Shown piece by piece: positions 36,891 to 48,364 of a stretch of DNA of 64,000 nucleotides (positions are counted from its first letter, which is position 1; each line of letters opens with the position of its first letter). This stretch comes from Agapanthus africanus (Eukaryota; Streptophyta; Magnoliopsida; Asparagales; Amaryllidaceae). The DNA lies in the NCBI GenBank assembly GCA_030015575.1, contig CM057344.1:184157044-184221043 (forward strand), in the 5' to 3' direction. The translations under genes and the position numbers were made by a program. The notes beneath the pieces are model-generated. The model searched no databases. It was not told the origin of the DNA and saw nothing but the letters and a program-made list of their open reading frames with translations.

Positions 36891-39098
36891 TGTAGGGTTC
36901 CTAGGCACTCCAAGGAGGTCTCACAAGGCATCAACCATGCCAATTTCAAAAAATCTAGGTGCCGAGAAACCCTAATACGGATCGTCGGCTAGAATTCTAG
37001 GCGAAACAGAAACTAGTTAACACTTAACTGAGGGAATACGGAAATACAACCTTTGTAGATCCGGTGCTCCACCTCCATAGCTCCGCAACAAAGTCCCCTC
37101 GCTGTCCTAGTGAATTCCCGGGCTCTAGCGTCGGCTTCATCGGAGAATAGGCAAGCTAGGTCGTCGATGTCCATGCCGAAGATGATCTACGTCGAGGCAT
37201 CGCTAAATCAAGCTCCGACTTCACCAAGTCAAGAAACTTGTGAAGAAAACACACTCCACTACTTGGCAAGAGGTAGAGGATGAAGAAATAGGAAGTGGGT
37301 AGACTTTAGTTTTGGATTTCTCACTCATTTCCATCAATCACCATTGATGGAGCTTGCTTTTTTCAAGTGAAGAAAGGAAGAAGAAGAAGATAAAGTTATG
37401 ATAAGTTAATTAAAAAAGAAAAGAATAAATCAATCCTTATCATAACATGACCATAGTTAAGTGTAGAGAACTAATCATGGTTCAATGCAATGGTTAGGGT
37501 TAAGCTAAAATACAAAATGGTCAAAGTCTTCATGAAGCTTCAACAAGCTTCCAAACAAAGCCACCATTTTGCATTATGCTTATCATTTTCCAAAATGAAT
37601 AAACAAATAAATAAATAGATATGAAAATGAAAACCCTAACCATTACATAACCATGGTTTAAACTTTACACAAAACACAAGTTAGCATGCATCATCAAACA
37701 TGATACATACAAGTGTACAAAAGTATATCACATATACAATGTGCACAAACCAAGTGAGAAAATCCGTTTAAAGTGAACTAATACTAGTTAGTGCAAAGTA
37801 ATATATCAAATATATAATTATGCATTAAATCATTAAATCAACACTTGATTCAATGATCCGGTCATGTCGCACACAACCGACTAGTATTCAATGTATCGGC
37901 TTATCGAATCAATACTTGATTCGATAACTAGATTATATCGCATACAACCATTCGATACATTCATCGCGAGAATAGAATACGGTATCACATACACGCATTA
38001 TTCTCGGTCTCGCACATATCTCATATGCGCTCCTATTTCGTTTCGCTTGAGCCGGGAAACCTCTGTGTAGGACTCTAAAGACTCGTCAATACGCCGGCAG
38101 CAGGTGATGATCATATCAAACACCCACAAGCCGCAAGCGGTCTGCTAAACGTAATGGCCACCCGGGTATTGAGCGATCTGAAAATCGACGAGCAAGCCCG
38201 CTCACACTCCAGTGAATCCAACCAGTAACACTACCGTACAGTCCGGTCTGATCGTCTGATATGTCGCATATCTCGCCTATGGGTGGTAAACGTCAGACCC
38301 CAATAGCTTGATAAGTCGTGTCGATATGAGGTCTATAACAATTCGAGAAACTACTGGTAACACTTACCAGTAAATCTCAGCAACCCTGGCCAGGGATTTC
38401 CTGTTATAGCCAATCGAACACAGCGCAACATCAACCCCCTATACCGGGAGAGACGAATCCCCTCCTATTGCTCATTGCCTCCATGTGACTCGGGACTGTA
38501 CCCAAAAACCACCGTTTTGCACGCCCTTTTGGACGTGGTAAGATGGAAATCAAAGCACAGTGGGAACCACACAAGACTCTATGACGATCTCGGGTCAACA
38601 GACTACTCTGTACCAGTGTCACCAGAGAACTGCCATCTGACGTGAGGTATAATACCATCTGGGAGTTCTCGGCGAGTCCGTCCAGTGTACCCAGTCTCCA
38701 CTGAGCACCCGTATATCATCTCTGATGTCAAACACCGATGGATATGGGATCATCCATCGCCCATCTGTATGGGTCGAGAAGGTACACGCTAGTCTACTCT
38801 GGTATATCGATGTCCCGTCTCGATACACCCACGACTAGGGACTTTGAAGGATGTACTTATGGACTACCATGTCCCCACTAGTATGATCCGCATCATAGTC
38901 CAGGTAGTCAAGTACAGATCCTAAGGGCTTTACCAACATGTAACAGAGAGACAATCAGCATACACGTTAAGGTAAAGGGTAACCAGATAGCATACTATCA
39001 TGTCGAGCAAGAAAGTCCTCCCTATATATGTCCCAGCATCCACTACAATATACATCCTATGTACAGTAATGGCCTCTAGGGCATACATATAACTAACA
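36891..39098 (-). mobile_element. Copia C 3' LTR
   Basis: Plus-strand start TGTAGGGTTCC, end ATAACTAACA, then the purine-tract complement ATCTCCCACTTGC. Pairs with 44229-46436. Confidence 0.93.
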
Positions 39099-39149
39099 AT
39101 CTCCCACTTGCACTAGGGCCATCTGTATAGCAGTGGTTGTAGTATCTCA

Positions 39150-40340
39150 TACTCAACCATCCCATAAAAATCTCTCTTTGGGAACATGCCTTTATGAGTG
39201 GATCCGCTGTGTTGTCCTCTGAGTCTACTCTCCTAACCTCGATCCCTTAGAGATCAACCATCTCCATGATCAGGTGATACTGTCTTAGAATATGTCGGGA
39301 TCACTGATGGGACCGGCGTTCCTTGGCATAAGCCACAACTCCATTGTCTCATAATGGTTGGAACGTAGTTCATCTTATGAACCAATATACACCCAGATTG
39401 TCTCTTTGGTAGCATCTTAAGTAGTGATGTATCCTGCCTTTATCGTCTAGTATGCCACGGTATCTAGCTTGGAACTCTTCCAACATACCGTCCCTTTACT
39501 GAGGGTAAAGACAATGCCTGTGACTGACATTCAGTCGTCTTTATCACCCTGGAACACTTCCAGTGATTCTCCCAGGGTCGATTGATACCATCTCACTATA
39601 GCTAGTGAGAATCCTAATATCTATTTAGATCTATCTCATAGATCCAAAACCTAGGATTTAGTAGGTATCACTTTGATCCTATGTGGAGAATCCTTGTGAT
39701 AAGTGGAGATTGATCGAGCGTAGCATAGGAAACTTCTTCCCTATCAAGAGTATGTCATCCACGTACTCTACGAGGATCATCACCATACTCCCTACTACCT
39801 TTTTGTATATACAAGGTTCATCTACCATTTTGATGATGTCAAACTCTTTGACTATTTCATCAAAACAGATGTTCCAACTCCGCGATGTCTGCTTTATCCT
39901 ATAAAGCATCTTGCACACGTATCCGCTGCTCCCACTGTCTACGAAGCCCTCTGGCTGTGTACTTATAGACGCTCTCTTCCAAAATATCATTTAGAAAAGC
40001 AGTCATGACACCCAACCACCAGATATCGCAGTCATGGTATGTAGCCGTGACAAGTAGGATCTGGATGGACTTAAGCATAGTTACTTGAAAAGGTTTCATC
40101 ATTATCCACACCTGGTCAATGATGCAAACTTTTAACAAGTCTAGCTTTGAAAGTCTCAACTTTTCCATGTACACCAAGTAATCTTCTCAAGATATACTTG
40201 CTCCTGATGGGGATTTAACCCTTCAGATATAGCAACCAAAGTCCATACTTTGTTGGTGTATAAGGATTCCATCTCAGATCGATAAACATCCAGCCATTCT
40301 TACAGAGTCTTACTCTCGATGGCCTGCTCGAAGCTAGTTG
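39150..40340 (-). pseudogene. Copia C RT and RNase H remnant
   Basis: Minus-strand frames overlap with shifts. RT at about 40180-39680 reads 'MLKSIQILLVTATYHDCDIW', then 'SRSWNICFDEIVKEFDIIK', 'DEPCIYKKVVGSMV' and the catalytic YVDDILLIG near 39765. RNase H at about 39560-39430 reads DKDD..MSVTGIVFTL...CWKSSKLDT, against the family DRDDRKSTSGYVFTLNGGAVSWKSSKQ. A frameshift separates the two RT frames near 39900-39990. Not functional, but the least decayed copia RT in the window. Confidence 0.88.
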
Positions 40341-40350
40341 GGTCATCATC

Positions 40351-40569
40351 TCATGATGCAATCCTCGCTCCCACTGTCATAGAGAAACCGAAGTATCTCT
40401 CAGGTGGGTGAGGAACCCTACTAGATCGGCGGAGAGGGTGAGGTTCGTTGGAATCTACTGAATCCTTTGGCTCTATCAAATCATCTGCTGCAGTTTGTAT
40501 AGCTGGAACATTTCCAGTTCTACATAACAGACCTTGCCTCGAGCTTGTCCGGATTTTGCTTTTAGACAT
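40351..40569 (-). pseudogene. Copia C integrase-RT linker fragment
   Basis: A 72-codon minus-strand frame reads 'RRSSRVPHPPERYFGF', the conserved copia linker (RRSxRxxxPPxRY) between integrase C-terminus and RT, preceded by acidic sequence as usual. Confidence 0.75.
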
Positions 40570-40699
40570 AGGCCGGACAATCCCAAATCTTAACTAGCTT
40601 AAGACATGGGCTCTTCCCATACCATATCACATATGAAGTGGTAGGCAACTGATTTGATTTGAACCCTATTCAATAGGTATGCAGCTTCTCAAGTGCATT

Positions 40700-41150
40700 A
40701 CTCCCAAAAAGGAAATAGGAAACTCAGTAGTACTCATCTTAGAGCACACCTTATCATATAGGGTGAGATTGCTCCGCCCTGATATACCATCGTGCAATGG
40801 TGTATACGGAGGAGTAATGCTGAGAGAGAATCTCATTCTCCTTTAGAATAATCCAGGAATTCCGTGCTCAAGTATTCTCCTCCTTAATCTCATTAAAGGA
40901 CATAATACTTATACCCGTATTTTGGTTCTCTACTTCTAAATCATATTCTGTGAATATCTCAAAAGGTTCGGACTTGTGTTTCAACAGCAACATATGTCTG
41001 AATCTTGAGAGATTATCAGAGAATGTAATGAAGTACAAAGAACCGGTCTTGGCATATGTAGACAGGGGACCTTTATACATCAACATGTATCATCCCAAGA
41101 GTTTACTAACTCTTTCTCTGTTTCCAATAAACAGAGCTGTGGTCATCTTA
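40700..41150 (-). pseudogene. Copia C integrase core remnant
   Basis: The minus-strand frame at 40868-41086 reads 'GSLYFITFSDNLSRFRHMLL' and continues KHKSEPFEIFTEY, matching the copia integrase core (YFxTFxDDxSRxxxVYLxKxKSE), with the first catalytic Asp region changed to SDN. Further upstream sequence is frameshifted. Confidence 0.85.
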
Positions 41151-41195
41151 TCTCTGTGACATGACTGGCAAGTTTCACAAGATGTAAATTCAAAC

Positions 41196-41381
41196 TCATT
41201 TAAATATACATCTAAATGTAACTTCAGCTAGTCGGGTCACATTGATCTGACCTAGTCTACAATACCTCAAGAAGAATCCGTTCATTTCTGAACTCTTCCT
41301 CTTGTGTGTGTTCCATATACTAAGAACTGTAGTTTGATTTAGAACATTAATGCTTTTAGACAACGTGCCTGAACCGATCAA
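41196..41381 (-). pseudogene. Copia C pre-integrase (zinc HHCC-side) fragment
   Basis: The minus-strand frame has 'NGFFLRYCRLGQIN', equivalent to the GAG-pre-integrase signature (LWHxRLGHxN), with both key His changed (H to Y or C, H to Q). Confidence 0.7.
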
Positions 41382-41599
41382 CCTTTGATATAGGAAATGT
41401 TCAAAACATTATCCAACAATACAAAATTTTATCATTTCTTTACTAATAAAGAGACTGATATAATTTTGTATATCAGGTTCGGTATCTAATAACATTCGTT
41501 CAGAATCAATGTATTGTAATACAGGGTGACAGTGACCGACAGACTTGGCTGCAACTTTTGCCCCGTTTTCTGCCTCATGAAACTTATCACCCGTTCTCT

Positions 41600-41870
41600 G
41601 TTCTCTACCTTTATGTAGCCCTATGTAACAGATTACATATCTGGGATCCTGATCTGGTATCACATACCCAGGACGTAGAGGATACGGACAAACAGTTCTT
41701 TGTAATGAACACACCCGAAGATGATGCATCAACATGCACTCTCTTCGTTTGGGCGGCACGGGAAATCTGGTATTCCCCAATTTCCTGCTCTGTCTTATAA
41801 CATTTATAAGTTGGAGCGGGACCAACGTTCCCCAGCTCAGTATAACAAGCGGGTTCGGTCAATAATCCGT
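41600..41870 (-). pseudogene. Copia C protease fragment
   Basis: A minus-strand frame contains 'SSTSWVCDTRSGSQIC', the aspartic protease active site of copia (SWVLDTGxxxHIC) with DTG changed to DTR, which would abolish activity. Upstream 'YKCYKTEQEIGEY..RAAQTK' looks like a wrecked CCHC knuckle. This places the gag-pol junction near 41800. Confidence 0.75.
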
Positions 41871-44214
41871 TTTATTATCTTGATTAAGGCGTGATATGGT
41901 CGCTACCAGGAGAGAGAGAGAAGAAAACACTCAGCGTGCGCTCTTGCAAGAATAGATTGGTTATTATTTTATCTAATCAGGATGGCTCCCACTGCTTTTT
42001 ATCAAATCTTCCTTCAAACCCTAAAAGGAAAGACTAGCCGGGATTAATTACACACTACAAGTTCGCCATTCTTTCAGCCAGGCCAGTGTCGGTACTTTGA
42101 GGGAGGTCCCCCGTGCTTTCGCACGAACCTAATTAATGTAAACCTCGTTTTCCCAGAGGCGTAACCTCGTTAACACCTTTCTAGACACCTACTTAATCGG
42201 CTAATTGTAATATGTAAAACTCTCCTCGTGCACTTATGCCATCCGCATTCGCCTCGATGTCCCCTCGTGCACCGTTAGGTTAGGTAACTAACGGCAGAGC
42301 GGGGCAGGGCTAGCGCGGGTGTAAAACATAAGTAACATCTATATAATATATCATATATACTATATACAGTATCTATCACAGAACATCACATGATCACATC
42401 ACAGATATCGCAGCAGAAGAATCATATGAAATATTGGATATACTAGGACGTCCGTGTTTTCAATACGAGCCAGTATAAAACACGGATTCCACGGTCGCGA
42501 TGAATAGCCAAACCCACACCCCTAGACCCCTACGAGAGCGGCAAGCAACCCTACCAATTCTAGAGTTAGGAGACCCGGACTCGACTCCTCGAGTTGGTCT
42601 CCCACTGGACTCCAGAACCCGGTTACTTGTGCCCTCCTCCTTGGGTCTATGCTAGTGCGGAAAAGTAAATAATATACAAACGGTGACAACTTCCGCAACC
42701 TGGAAGCGCCCCAATAAAAGAATATTACATACAAGTTTTTACATGAATGAAAATGAAAAACACTCATCTCACATAAAAAAACCCCGGCTATTCAAACACG
42801 ACGATCCAATATAACATATCCAGCAACACATAACATCACATGTCATCAACGTAAGTAAATATGCGCATCCCAATTGTCGTTGACATATAGCAACGAAACC
42901 GGCGATATCACATATTACACTTACGGTCACAGAAAAGAAAGTGTAAAACTACAACAGTTGGAATCCGCAACCTCCTCAGACATCGCATGCCTGACCAAAT
43001 GAATTACTTAGACATCGCATGCCTAACAATTATAAACCCCGCATTTTAGTCTCATTATCGAAAACACTTTTCAATATCAAGTCGGGCAATTCAACAGGAT
43101 TCCCGACATTCTGATCGAATGCTCGTCGCAAACTTCAATAGACGGCTGCACCCCCGATACCGTCGACGAAGTGCACCAAGGCGGAACACCGCTACCGCGA
43201 GCACCCGAACGGATGCTTTCGGCGACGGGGTTCTCCTACAGTCACTTGGTCGGGGCTATGGAGTGAGGCTGTCTATTAAGTTTACCCGGCGAGTATCCGC
43301 GTACGCAACGTGATTGCGATGGACTTTTGATCGCATCAAAATTCCGTGGCAACCGATCAAGTGAGACTAAAGTGCTATGTTTATAACATTCATTCAGTTA
43401 TCACATAACTTTTGTGAATTCCAATTATTGTATCCCAATCCAGATAAACAGAAAATGTTAAACTTTTCGATCGAACGGTCAAACACCCAAGTTTTCCCGA
43501 TACAGCTTAACACATGAAATAATTCTAACAACATTCCGTTCGTGCCTCAGTACCAACGGTCCAGCCGTAGAAGGGTCAAGCCAACGCCTCACATGTGGCA
43601 CGCCGTACTGCCCCAAACCCGAAGGTTCAAAGGGCAGTTCAAGACGGTCACATAATCGAGTTAAGGTTTGTTGTCTTCTAGAGGGTCCATCGAGTTACTT
43701 GCACTACTTAGAACGTCGTTAAACTACGGAAAAATCCAACACTTGGAAATTTCCCGACAGGGGAAAAATTGGGTATTTATATCCGGTCGAACCTTTTAAC
43801 ATATTCTAAAAATTATCCGGAAATACACAAAGACGAAATTTGATACCCCGATCGAAACACCGAATCCCCAAAACAACTCCAGAAAAATTCAACTCTTGAA
43901 AAAATATTAAAAATACCCAGGATAACCAGCACTGTTAAATAGGAGTTACTGTGCAAACATCACCTCACAACACGACAAACAGGCCGCGGTTCCGCCGCAC
44001 AAGCCATGCTCATGCCGCGGAAGCGCGGCGCTTTAATGGAATTAGGGCATCGAAATTTACAGTAACTCTTAGATATTCCTGCTGATATTTCTACATATTT
44101 TTAATACTGAAAAGTCCCTGTTTTTAGAAAAAGTCCAGAGAGCCATTTTGTGATCGGGTTTCGGGTTCGTTCGGACTTCAAATTCCGTCTAGACTTCGCC
44201 TAAGGCTCTAGCTA
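41871..44214 (-). other. Copia C gag-side region and leader
   Basis: On the minus strand the leader ends with a CTCTCTCTC..TGGTAGCGACCAT context (about 41903-41920), matching the gag-start context of B. Blocks at 42235-42330 are shared with all other copia leaders. No gag domain is readable and no other feature is seen. Confidence 0.55.
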
Positions 44215-44228
44215 GGCTCTGATACCAC
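44215..44228 (-). other. Primer-binding site, copia C
   Basis: The plus strand reads GGCTCTGATACCAC, a perfect primer-site complement directly abutting the LTR at 44229. Confidence 0.95.
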
Positions 44229-46436
44229 TGTAGGGTTCCTATGCACTCCAAGGAGGTCTCACAAGGCATCAACCATGCCAATTTCAAAAAATCTAGGTGC
44301 CGAGAAACCCTAATACGGATCGTCGGCTAGAATTCTAGGCGAAACAGAAACTAGTTAACACTTAACTGAGGGAATACGGAAATACAACCTTTGTAGATCC
44401 GGTGCTCCACCTCCATAGCTCCGCAATGAAGTCCCCTCGCTGTCCTAGTGAATTCCCGGGCTCTAGCGTCGGCTTCATCGGAGAATAGGCAAGCTAGGTC
44501 GTCGATGTCCATGCCGAAGATGATCTACGTCGAGGCATCGCTAAATCAAGCTCCGACTTCACCAAGTCAAGAAACTTGTGAAGAAAACACACTCCACTAC
44601 TTGGCAAGAGGTAGAGGATGAAGAAATAGGAAGTGGGTAGACTTTAGTTTTGGATTTCTCACTCATTTCCATCAATCACCATTGATGGAGCTTGCTTTTT
44701 TCAAGTGAAGAAAGGAAGAAGAAGAAGATAAAGTTATGATAAGTTAATTAAAAAAGAAAAGAATAAATCAATCCTTATCATAACATGACCATAGTTAAGT
44801 GTAGAGAACTAATCATGGTTCAATGCAATGGTTAGGGTTAAGCTAAAATACAAAATGGTCAAAGTCTTCATGAAGCTTCAACAAGCTTCCAAACAAAGCC
44901 ACCATTTTGCATTATGCTTATCATTTTCCAAAATGAATAAACAAATAAATAAATAGATATGAAAATGAAAACCCTAACCATTACATAACCATGGTTTAAA
45001 CTTTACACAAAACACAAGTTAGCATGAATCATCAAACATGATACATACAAGTGTACAAAAGTATATCACATATACAATGTGCACAAACCAAGTGAGAAAA
45101 TCCGTTTAAAGTGAACTAATACTAGTTAGTGCAAAGTAATATATCAAATATATAATTATGCATTAAATCATTAAATCAACACTTGATTCAATGATCCGGT
45201 CATGTCGCACACAACCGACTAGTATTCAATGTATCGGCTTATCGAATCAATACTTGATTCGATAACTAGGTTATATCGCATACAACCATTCGATACATTC
45301 ATCGCGAGAATAGAATACGGTATCACATACACGCATTATTCTCGGTCCCGCACATATCTCATATGCGCTCCTATTTCGTTTCGCTTGAGCCGGGAAACCT
45401 CTGTGTAGGACTCTAAAGACTCGTCAATACGCCGACAGCAGGTGATGATCATATCAAACACCCACAAGCTGCAAGCGGTCTGCTAAACGTAACGGCCACC
45501 CGGGTATTGAGCGATCTGAAGATCGATGAGCAAGCCCGCTCACACTCCAGTGAATCCAACCAGTAACACTACCGTACAGTCCGGTCTGATCGTCTGATAT
45601 GTCGTATATCTCGCCTAGGGGTGGTAAACGTCAGACCCCAATAGCTCGATAAGTCGTGTCGATATGAGGTCTATAACAATTCGAGAAACTACTGGTAACA
45701 CTTACCAGTAAATCTCAGCAACCCTAGCCAGGGATTTCCTGTTATAGCCAATCGAACACAGCGCAACATCAACCCCCTATACCGGGAGAGACGAATCCGC
45801 TCCTATCGCTCATTGCCTCCATATGACTCAGGACTGTACCCAAAAACCACCGTTTTTCATGCCCTCTTGGACGTGGTAAGATGGAAATCAAAGCACAGTG
45901 GGAACCACACAAGACTCTATGACGATCTCGGGTCAACAGACTACTCTGTACCAGTGTCACCAGAGAACTGCCATCTGACGTGAGGTATAATACCATCTGG
46001 GAGTTCTCGGCGAGTCCGTCCAGTGTACCCAGTCTCCACTGAGCATCCATATATCATCTCTGATGTCAAACACCGATGGATATGGGATCATCCATCGCCC
46101 ATCTGTATGGGTCGAGAAGGTACACGCTAGTCTACTCTGGTATATCGATGTCCCGTCTCGATACACCCACGACTAGGGACTTTGAAGGATGTACTTATGG
46201 ACTACCATGTCCCCACTAGTATGATCCGCATCATAGTCCAGGTAGTCAAGTACAGATCCTAAGGGCTTTACCAACATGTAACAGAGAGACAATCAGCATA
46301 CACGTTAAGTTAAAGGGTAACCAGATAGCATACTATCATGTCGAGCAAGAAAGTCCTCCCTATATATGTCCCAGTATCCACTACAATATACATCCTATGT
46401 ACAGTAATGGCCTCTAGGGCATACATATAACTAACA
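44229..46436 (-). mobile_element. Copia C 5' LTR
   Basis: Same length as the 3' LTR and near-identical through the AT-rich segment 44700-45300. Ends CTAACA, then the TSD CTCTC. Confidence 0.93.
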
Positions 46437-46675
46437 CTCTCTGACGTCGTTGAAGGATTACAATGACATGTATCAAAGGAGCTCGGAGATGTACCCTCGA
46501 ACCAGAGTTGATTGGGAGTTTTATAATCCATTTGAATATTTAAGGATACGTTAGCCGTGTGTGGGGCTAAGATCAACTTAAACGTTTGTTAAGGATACGT
46601 TAGTCCAGTTTGAGACTAAGATCAACTTAACGGGACCGTTTAGATCCGACAAAAGAGCATTTGGGCTCTATTGTG

Positions 46676-46785
46676 CCAGTTTAGGGACGTGGTGGTCCGA
46701 TATTAGTTTAGGGACGTTTCGGTCCGATATTAGTTTAGGGACGTTTCGGTCCATTATTAGTTTATGGACGTTTCGGTCCATTATT
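46676..46785. repeat. 27-bp tandem repeat in D LTR (left copy)
   Basis: About four units of AGTTTAGGGACGTTTCGGTC plus CGATATT. The right LTR has about five units (57601-57738) and a diverged array lies just past gag (52845-52978). Confidence 0.85.
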
Positions 46786-47027
46786 GGGTGTGTGGCCGTT
46801 GGGACCCGTCACCTCTTTGACGTCGTTGAGGAATTACAATGATGGATGTCAAAGGAGTTCGGAGATGTACCCTCGAACCGGATATAGATTGATTTAGGAG
46901 AGCCATTTTGCTCAGCCAATTTAATTTAAGGACTTATGGCCACGATTGGGCTAAGTCCAGTAAAAAAAATGTCCAACATTGCTTTTGCATTTCCTTTTAT
47001 TTTTTTATTTAGGCTTTGCCCAGAAAA

Positions 47028-47671
47028 GATGCAGGGCATCAATTTGTTTTGAGCTCTGTTCTTTATGAATGATGCAGAGCATCAATTTTGTTTGGGCTCA
47101 GCCCTTTTGTTGCTTTGCAATTTATTTTGGCCTGCTAGGCCTTTTTGATTTGGGCCTGGCCCTTCAAGTAATGCATTGCATTTGTGCAAAGCACCAAGAA
47201 TCTTTTAGATTCAAGGGAAGGAGTGCAGAGCACTTTTTAAATTTCTTGATCTAAATTTAGATCAAAGAGAAGAAGAAAAATCTTTTCTTTCTTTCTATCT
47301 CAGAGAACCAGAGGTTCTCTAGCAAGTGCAAGGCACTATTTTTTTTTTTATTTATTTATTTATTTATTTATTGAAGATCACTGATTTTGTCTTTTAGATC
47401 AATGATCTATTCCTAAGAGAATTTTCTCTTATTTCAAAGGTTTTTACCTTCTTCTTTGTGTTCTCAAGAAGTTCTCTTCTTCTTCTTCTTTTTTAATCCC
47501 AATTGTCTCTCTCCTTGAAATGGGGTCTGGGGTCCTTTTTATAGTGCTCAAAAATCAGTTAAATTTGTTAAAAAGATCTTTTCTGAGTGATTTGGGGAAT
47601 ATTCCCCACCGTCGGATCTTTGATCCAAAGGCCCCTGTTTTACAGAAGAAATCTTCTTGTTTAAACAAGAA
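47028..47671. repeat. Short-hairpin array in D LTR leader (left LTR)
   Basis: At least 15 inverted repeats in 640 bp, many with 5-bp stems and 3-nt loops: GATGC-agg-GCATC (47028), GATGC-aga-GCATC (47071), GGGCT-c-AGCCC (47094), GGCCT-gct-AGGCC (47129), GGGCC-t-GGCCC (47152), GTGC-aaa-GCAC (47184), AATCT-ttt-AGATT (47199), AGTGC-aga-GCACT (47222), a 20-nt palindrome (47246-47265), AGAGAACC-aga-GGTTCTCT (47302), AGTGC-aag-GCACT (47325), TAAGAGAA-tt-TTCTCTTA (47414), GGGGAATATTCCCC (47594), GGATC-ttt-GATCC (47614) and an 18-nt palindrome (47654-47671). Those left of about 47505 lie downstream of the LTR TATA box, in the transcribed leader. Confidence 0.9.
47534..47544 (-). promoter_or_regulatory. 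TATA box of D LTR (left copy)
   Basis: Minus-strand CTATAAAAAGG. The copy in the 5' LTR is at 58487-58497. Confidence 0.7.
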
Positions 47672-47699
47672 CAGAAAAATATCCTTAAATCTTCACTCT

Positions 47700-47960
47700 G
47701 TTGTTGCGCAACTCACCAGCGTGTGACACATGTCGCGCAGTGAGGCACTTGCGCAACAGCGCTTGCGCAACTGCGCAGACACGTGTCGCACAGCGGTGCG
47801 CTTGCGCAACTGCGCAGACACGTGTCGCGCAGCGGTGCGCTTGCGCAGTTGTGCTTGCGCAACTGCGCAGACACGTGTCGCGCTGCCGTGCGCTTGCGAA
47901 ATTGTGCTTACGCAACTGCGCAAACACGTGTCACGCAACCGTCCGCTTGCGCAGTTGAAC
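47700..47960. repeat. G-box / TGCGCA tandem array in D U3 (left)
   Basis: About five units of roughly 40-52 bp, each with TGCGCAACTGCGCAGACACG followed by TGTCGCGCAG. ACACGTGT is a palindromic G-box. GC-rich unlike the surroundings. ORFs rich in Cys/Arg/Ala on both strands here are periodic artefacts. Confidence 0.85.
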
Positions 47961-48200
47961 GTTGCTTATGTTTTTTAAAGAGCCTTACTCTGATTGGACG
48001 TACTGTCTTGGGCGTTATGCTGCCGTGTCAACTTCTGACACGTGGCGCGTTGCGCGCAGCGCACGGGATCTGAAGCGTTGCTTCAAAATTAAAGTTAAAT
48101 TTTCAAAGCAAAACTTTATTTCTGATTGGGGGAAGATGAAGCGTTGCTTCTTCTCCCGCCTTGGAATTTGAACAGAGCTTTGCTCTGATTGGGGTAAACA

Positions 48201-48214
48201 AATGCCCCTCCACC
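48201..48214 (-). other. Polypurine tract of D
   Basis: Minus strand GGTGGAGGGGCATT, directly upstream of the 3' LTR start TGTTTACCCC. Confidence 0.75.
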
Positions 48215-48308
48215 GCTGCGCTTACGTGGCCTCCAAACGCAAGCGCAACGGTGGCAGAATCCGAACCGTCGCAGCACCTTTCTGCAGTTGAAGAGGTGAT
48301 TGATGCCT

Positions 48309-48316
48309 ATAAATAG
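48309..48316 (+). promoter_or_regulatory. TATA-like box ahead of D antisense ORF
   Basis: TATAAATA in the context CCTATAAATAGGACC, opposite in direction to the LTR promoter and about 110 bp inside the internal region. A predicted start would be near 48340. A hairpin GGACC-ttt-GGTCC follows immediately (48316-48328). Confidence 0.55.
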
Positions 48317-48364
48317 GACCTTTGGTCCTCAAAAAATTCTTTACCACTTCAAGAATTTTGACTC

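Larger units (their letters stand above)
36891..46436 (-). mobile_element. Copia C: complete Angela-like element
   Basis: Two LTRs of identical length (36891-39098 and 44229-46436, 2208 bp), primer site at 44215-44228, purine tract next to 39099, TSD CTCTC (46437-46441; left copy GTCTC). The sense LTR start is TGTTAGTTATATGTATGCCC followed by TAGAGGCCATTA, very close to the Angela/BARE LTR opening. The internal region is 5.1 kb with a broken gag-pol. Few differences separate its LTRs (for example 36905 against 44243), so it is probably the youngest full insertion here. Confidence 0.93.
46437..48200 (-). mobile_element. D 3' LTR, right part
   Basis: Collinear with 57363-59180. In transcription order (leftward) it holds three CCAAT boxes and a G-box array (47700-47950), a TATA box at 47534-47544, and a hairpin-rich leader (47671-47028). 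It ends GGTAAACA at 48200, followed by the purine-tract complement. Confidence 0.92.

Noticed and set aside
47685-47978. Overlapping ORFs on both strands rich in Cys, Arg and Ala (for example 47693-47938, 47730-47978), and similar 183- and 205-codon frames at 58686-59237 and 59379-59996
   Set aside because: They arise because the GC-rich G-box tandem units lack stops in several frames; the peptides are the repeat translated, with no domain and no conserved ends.
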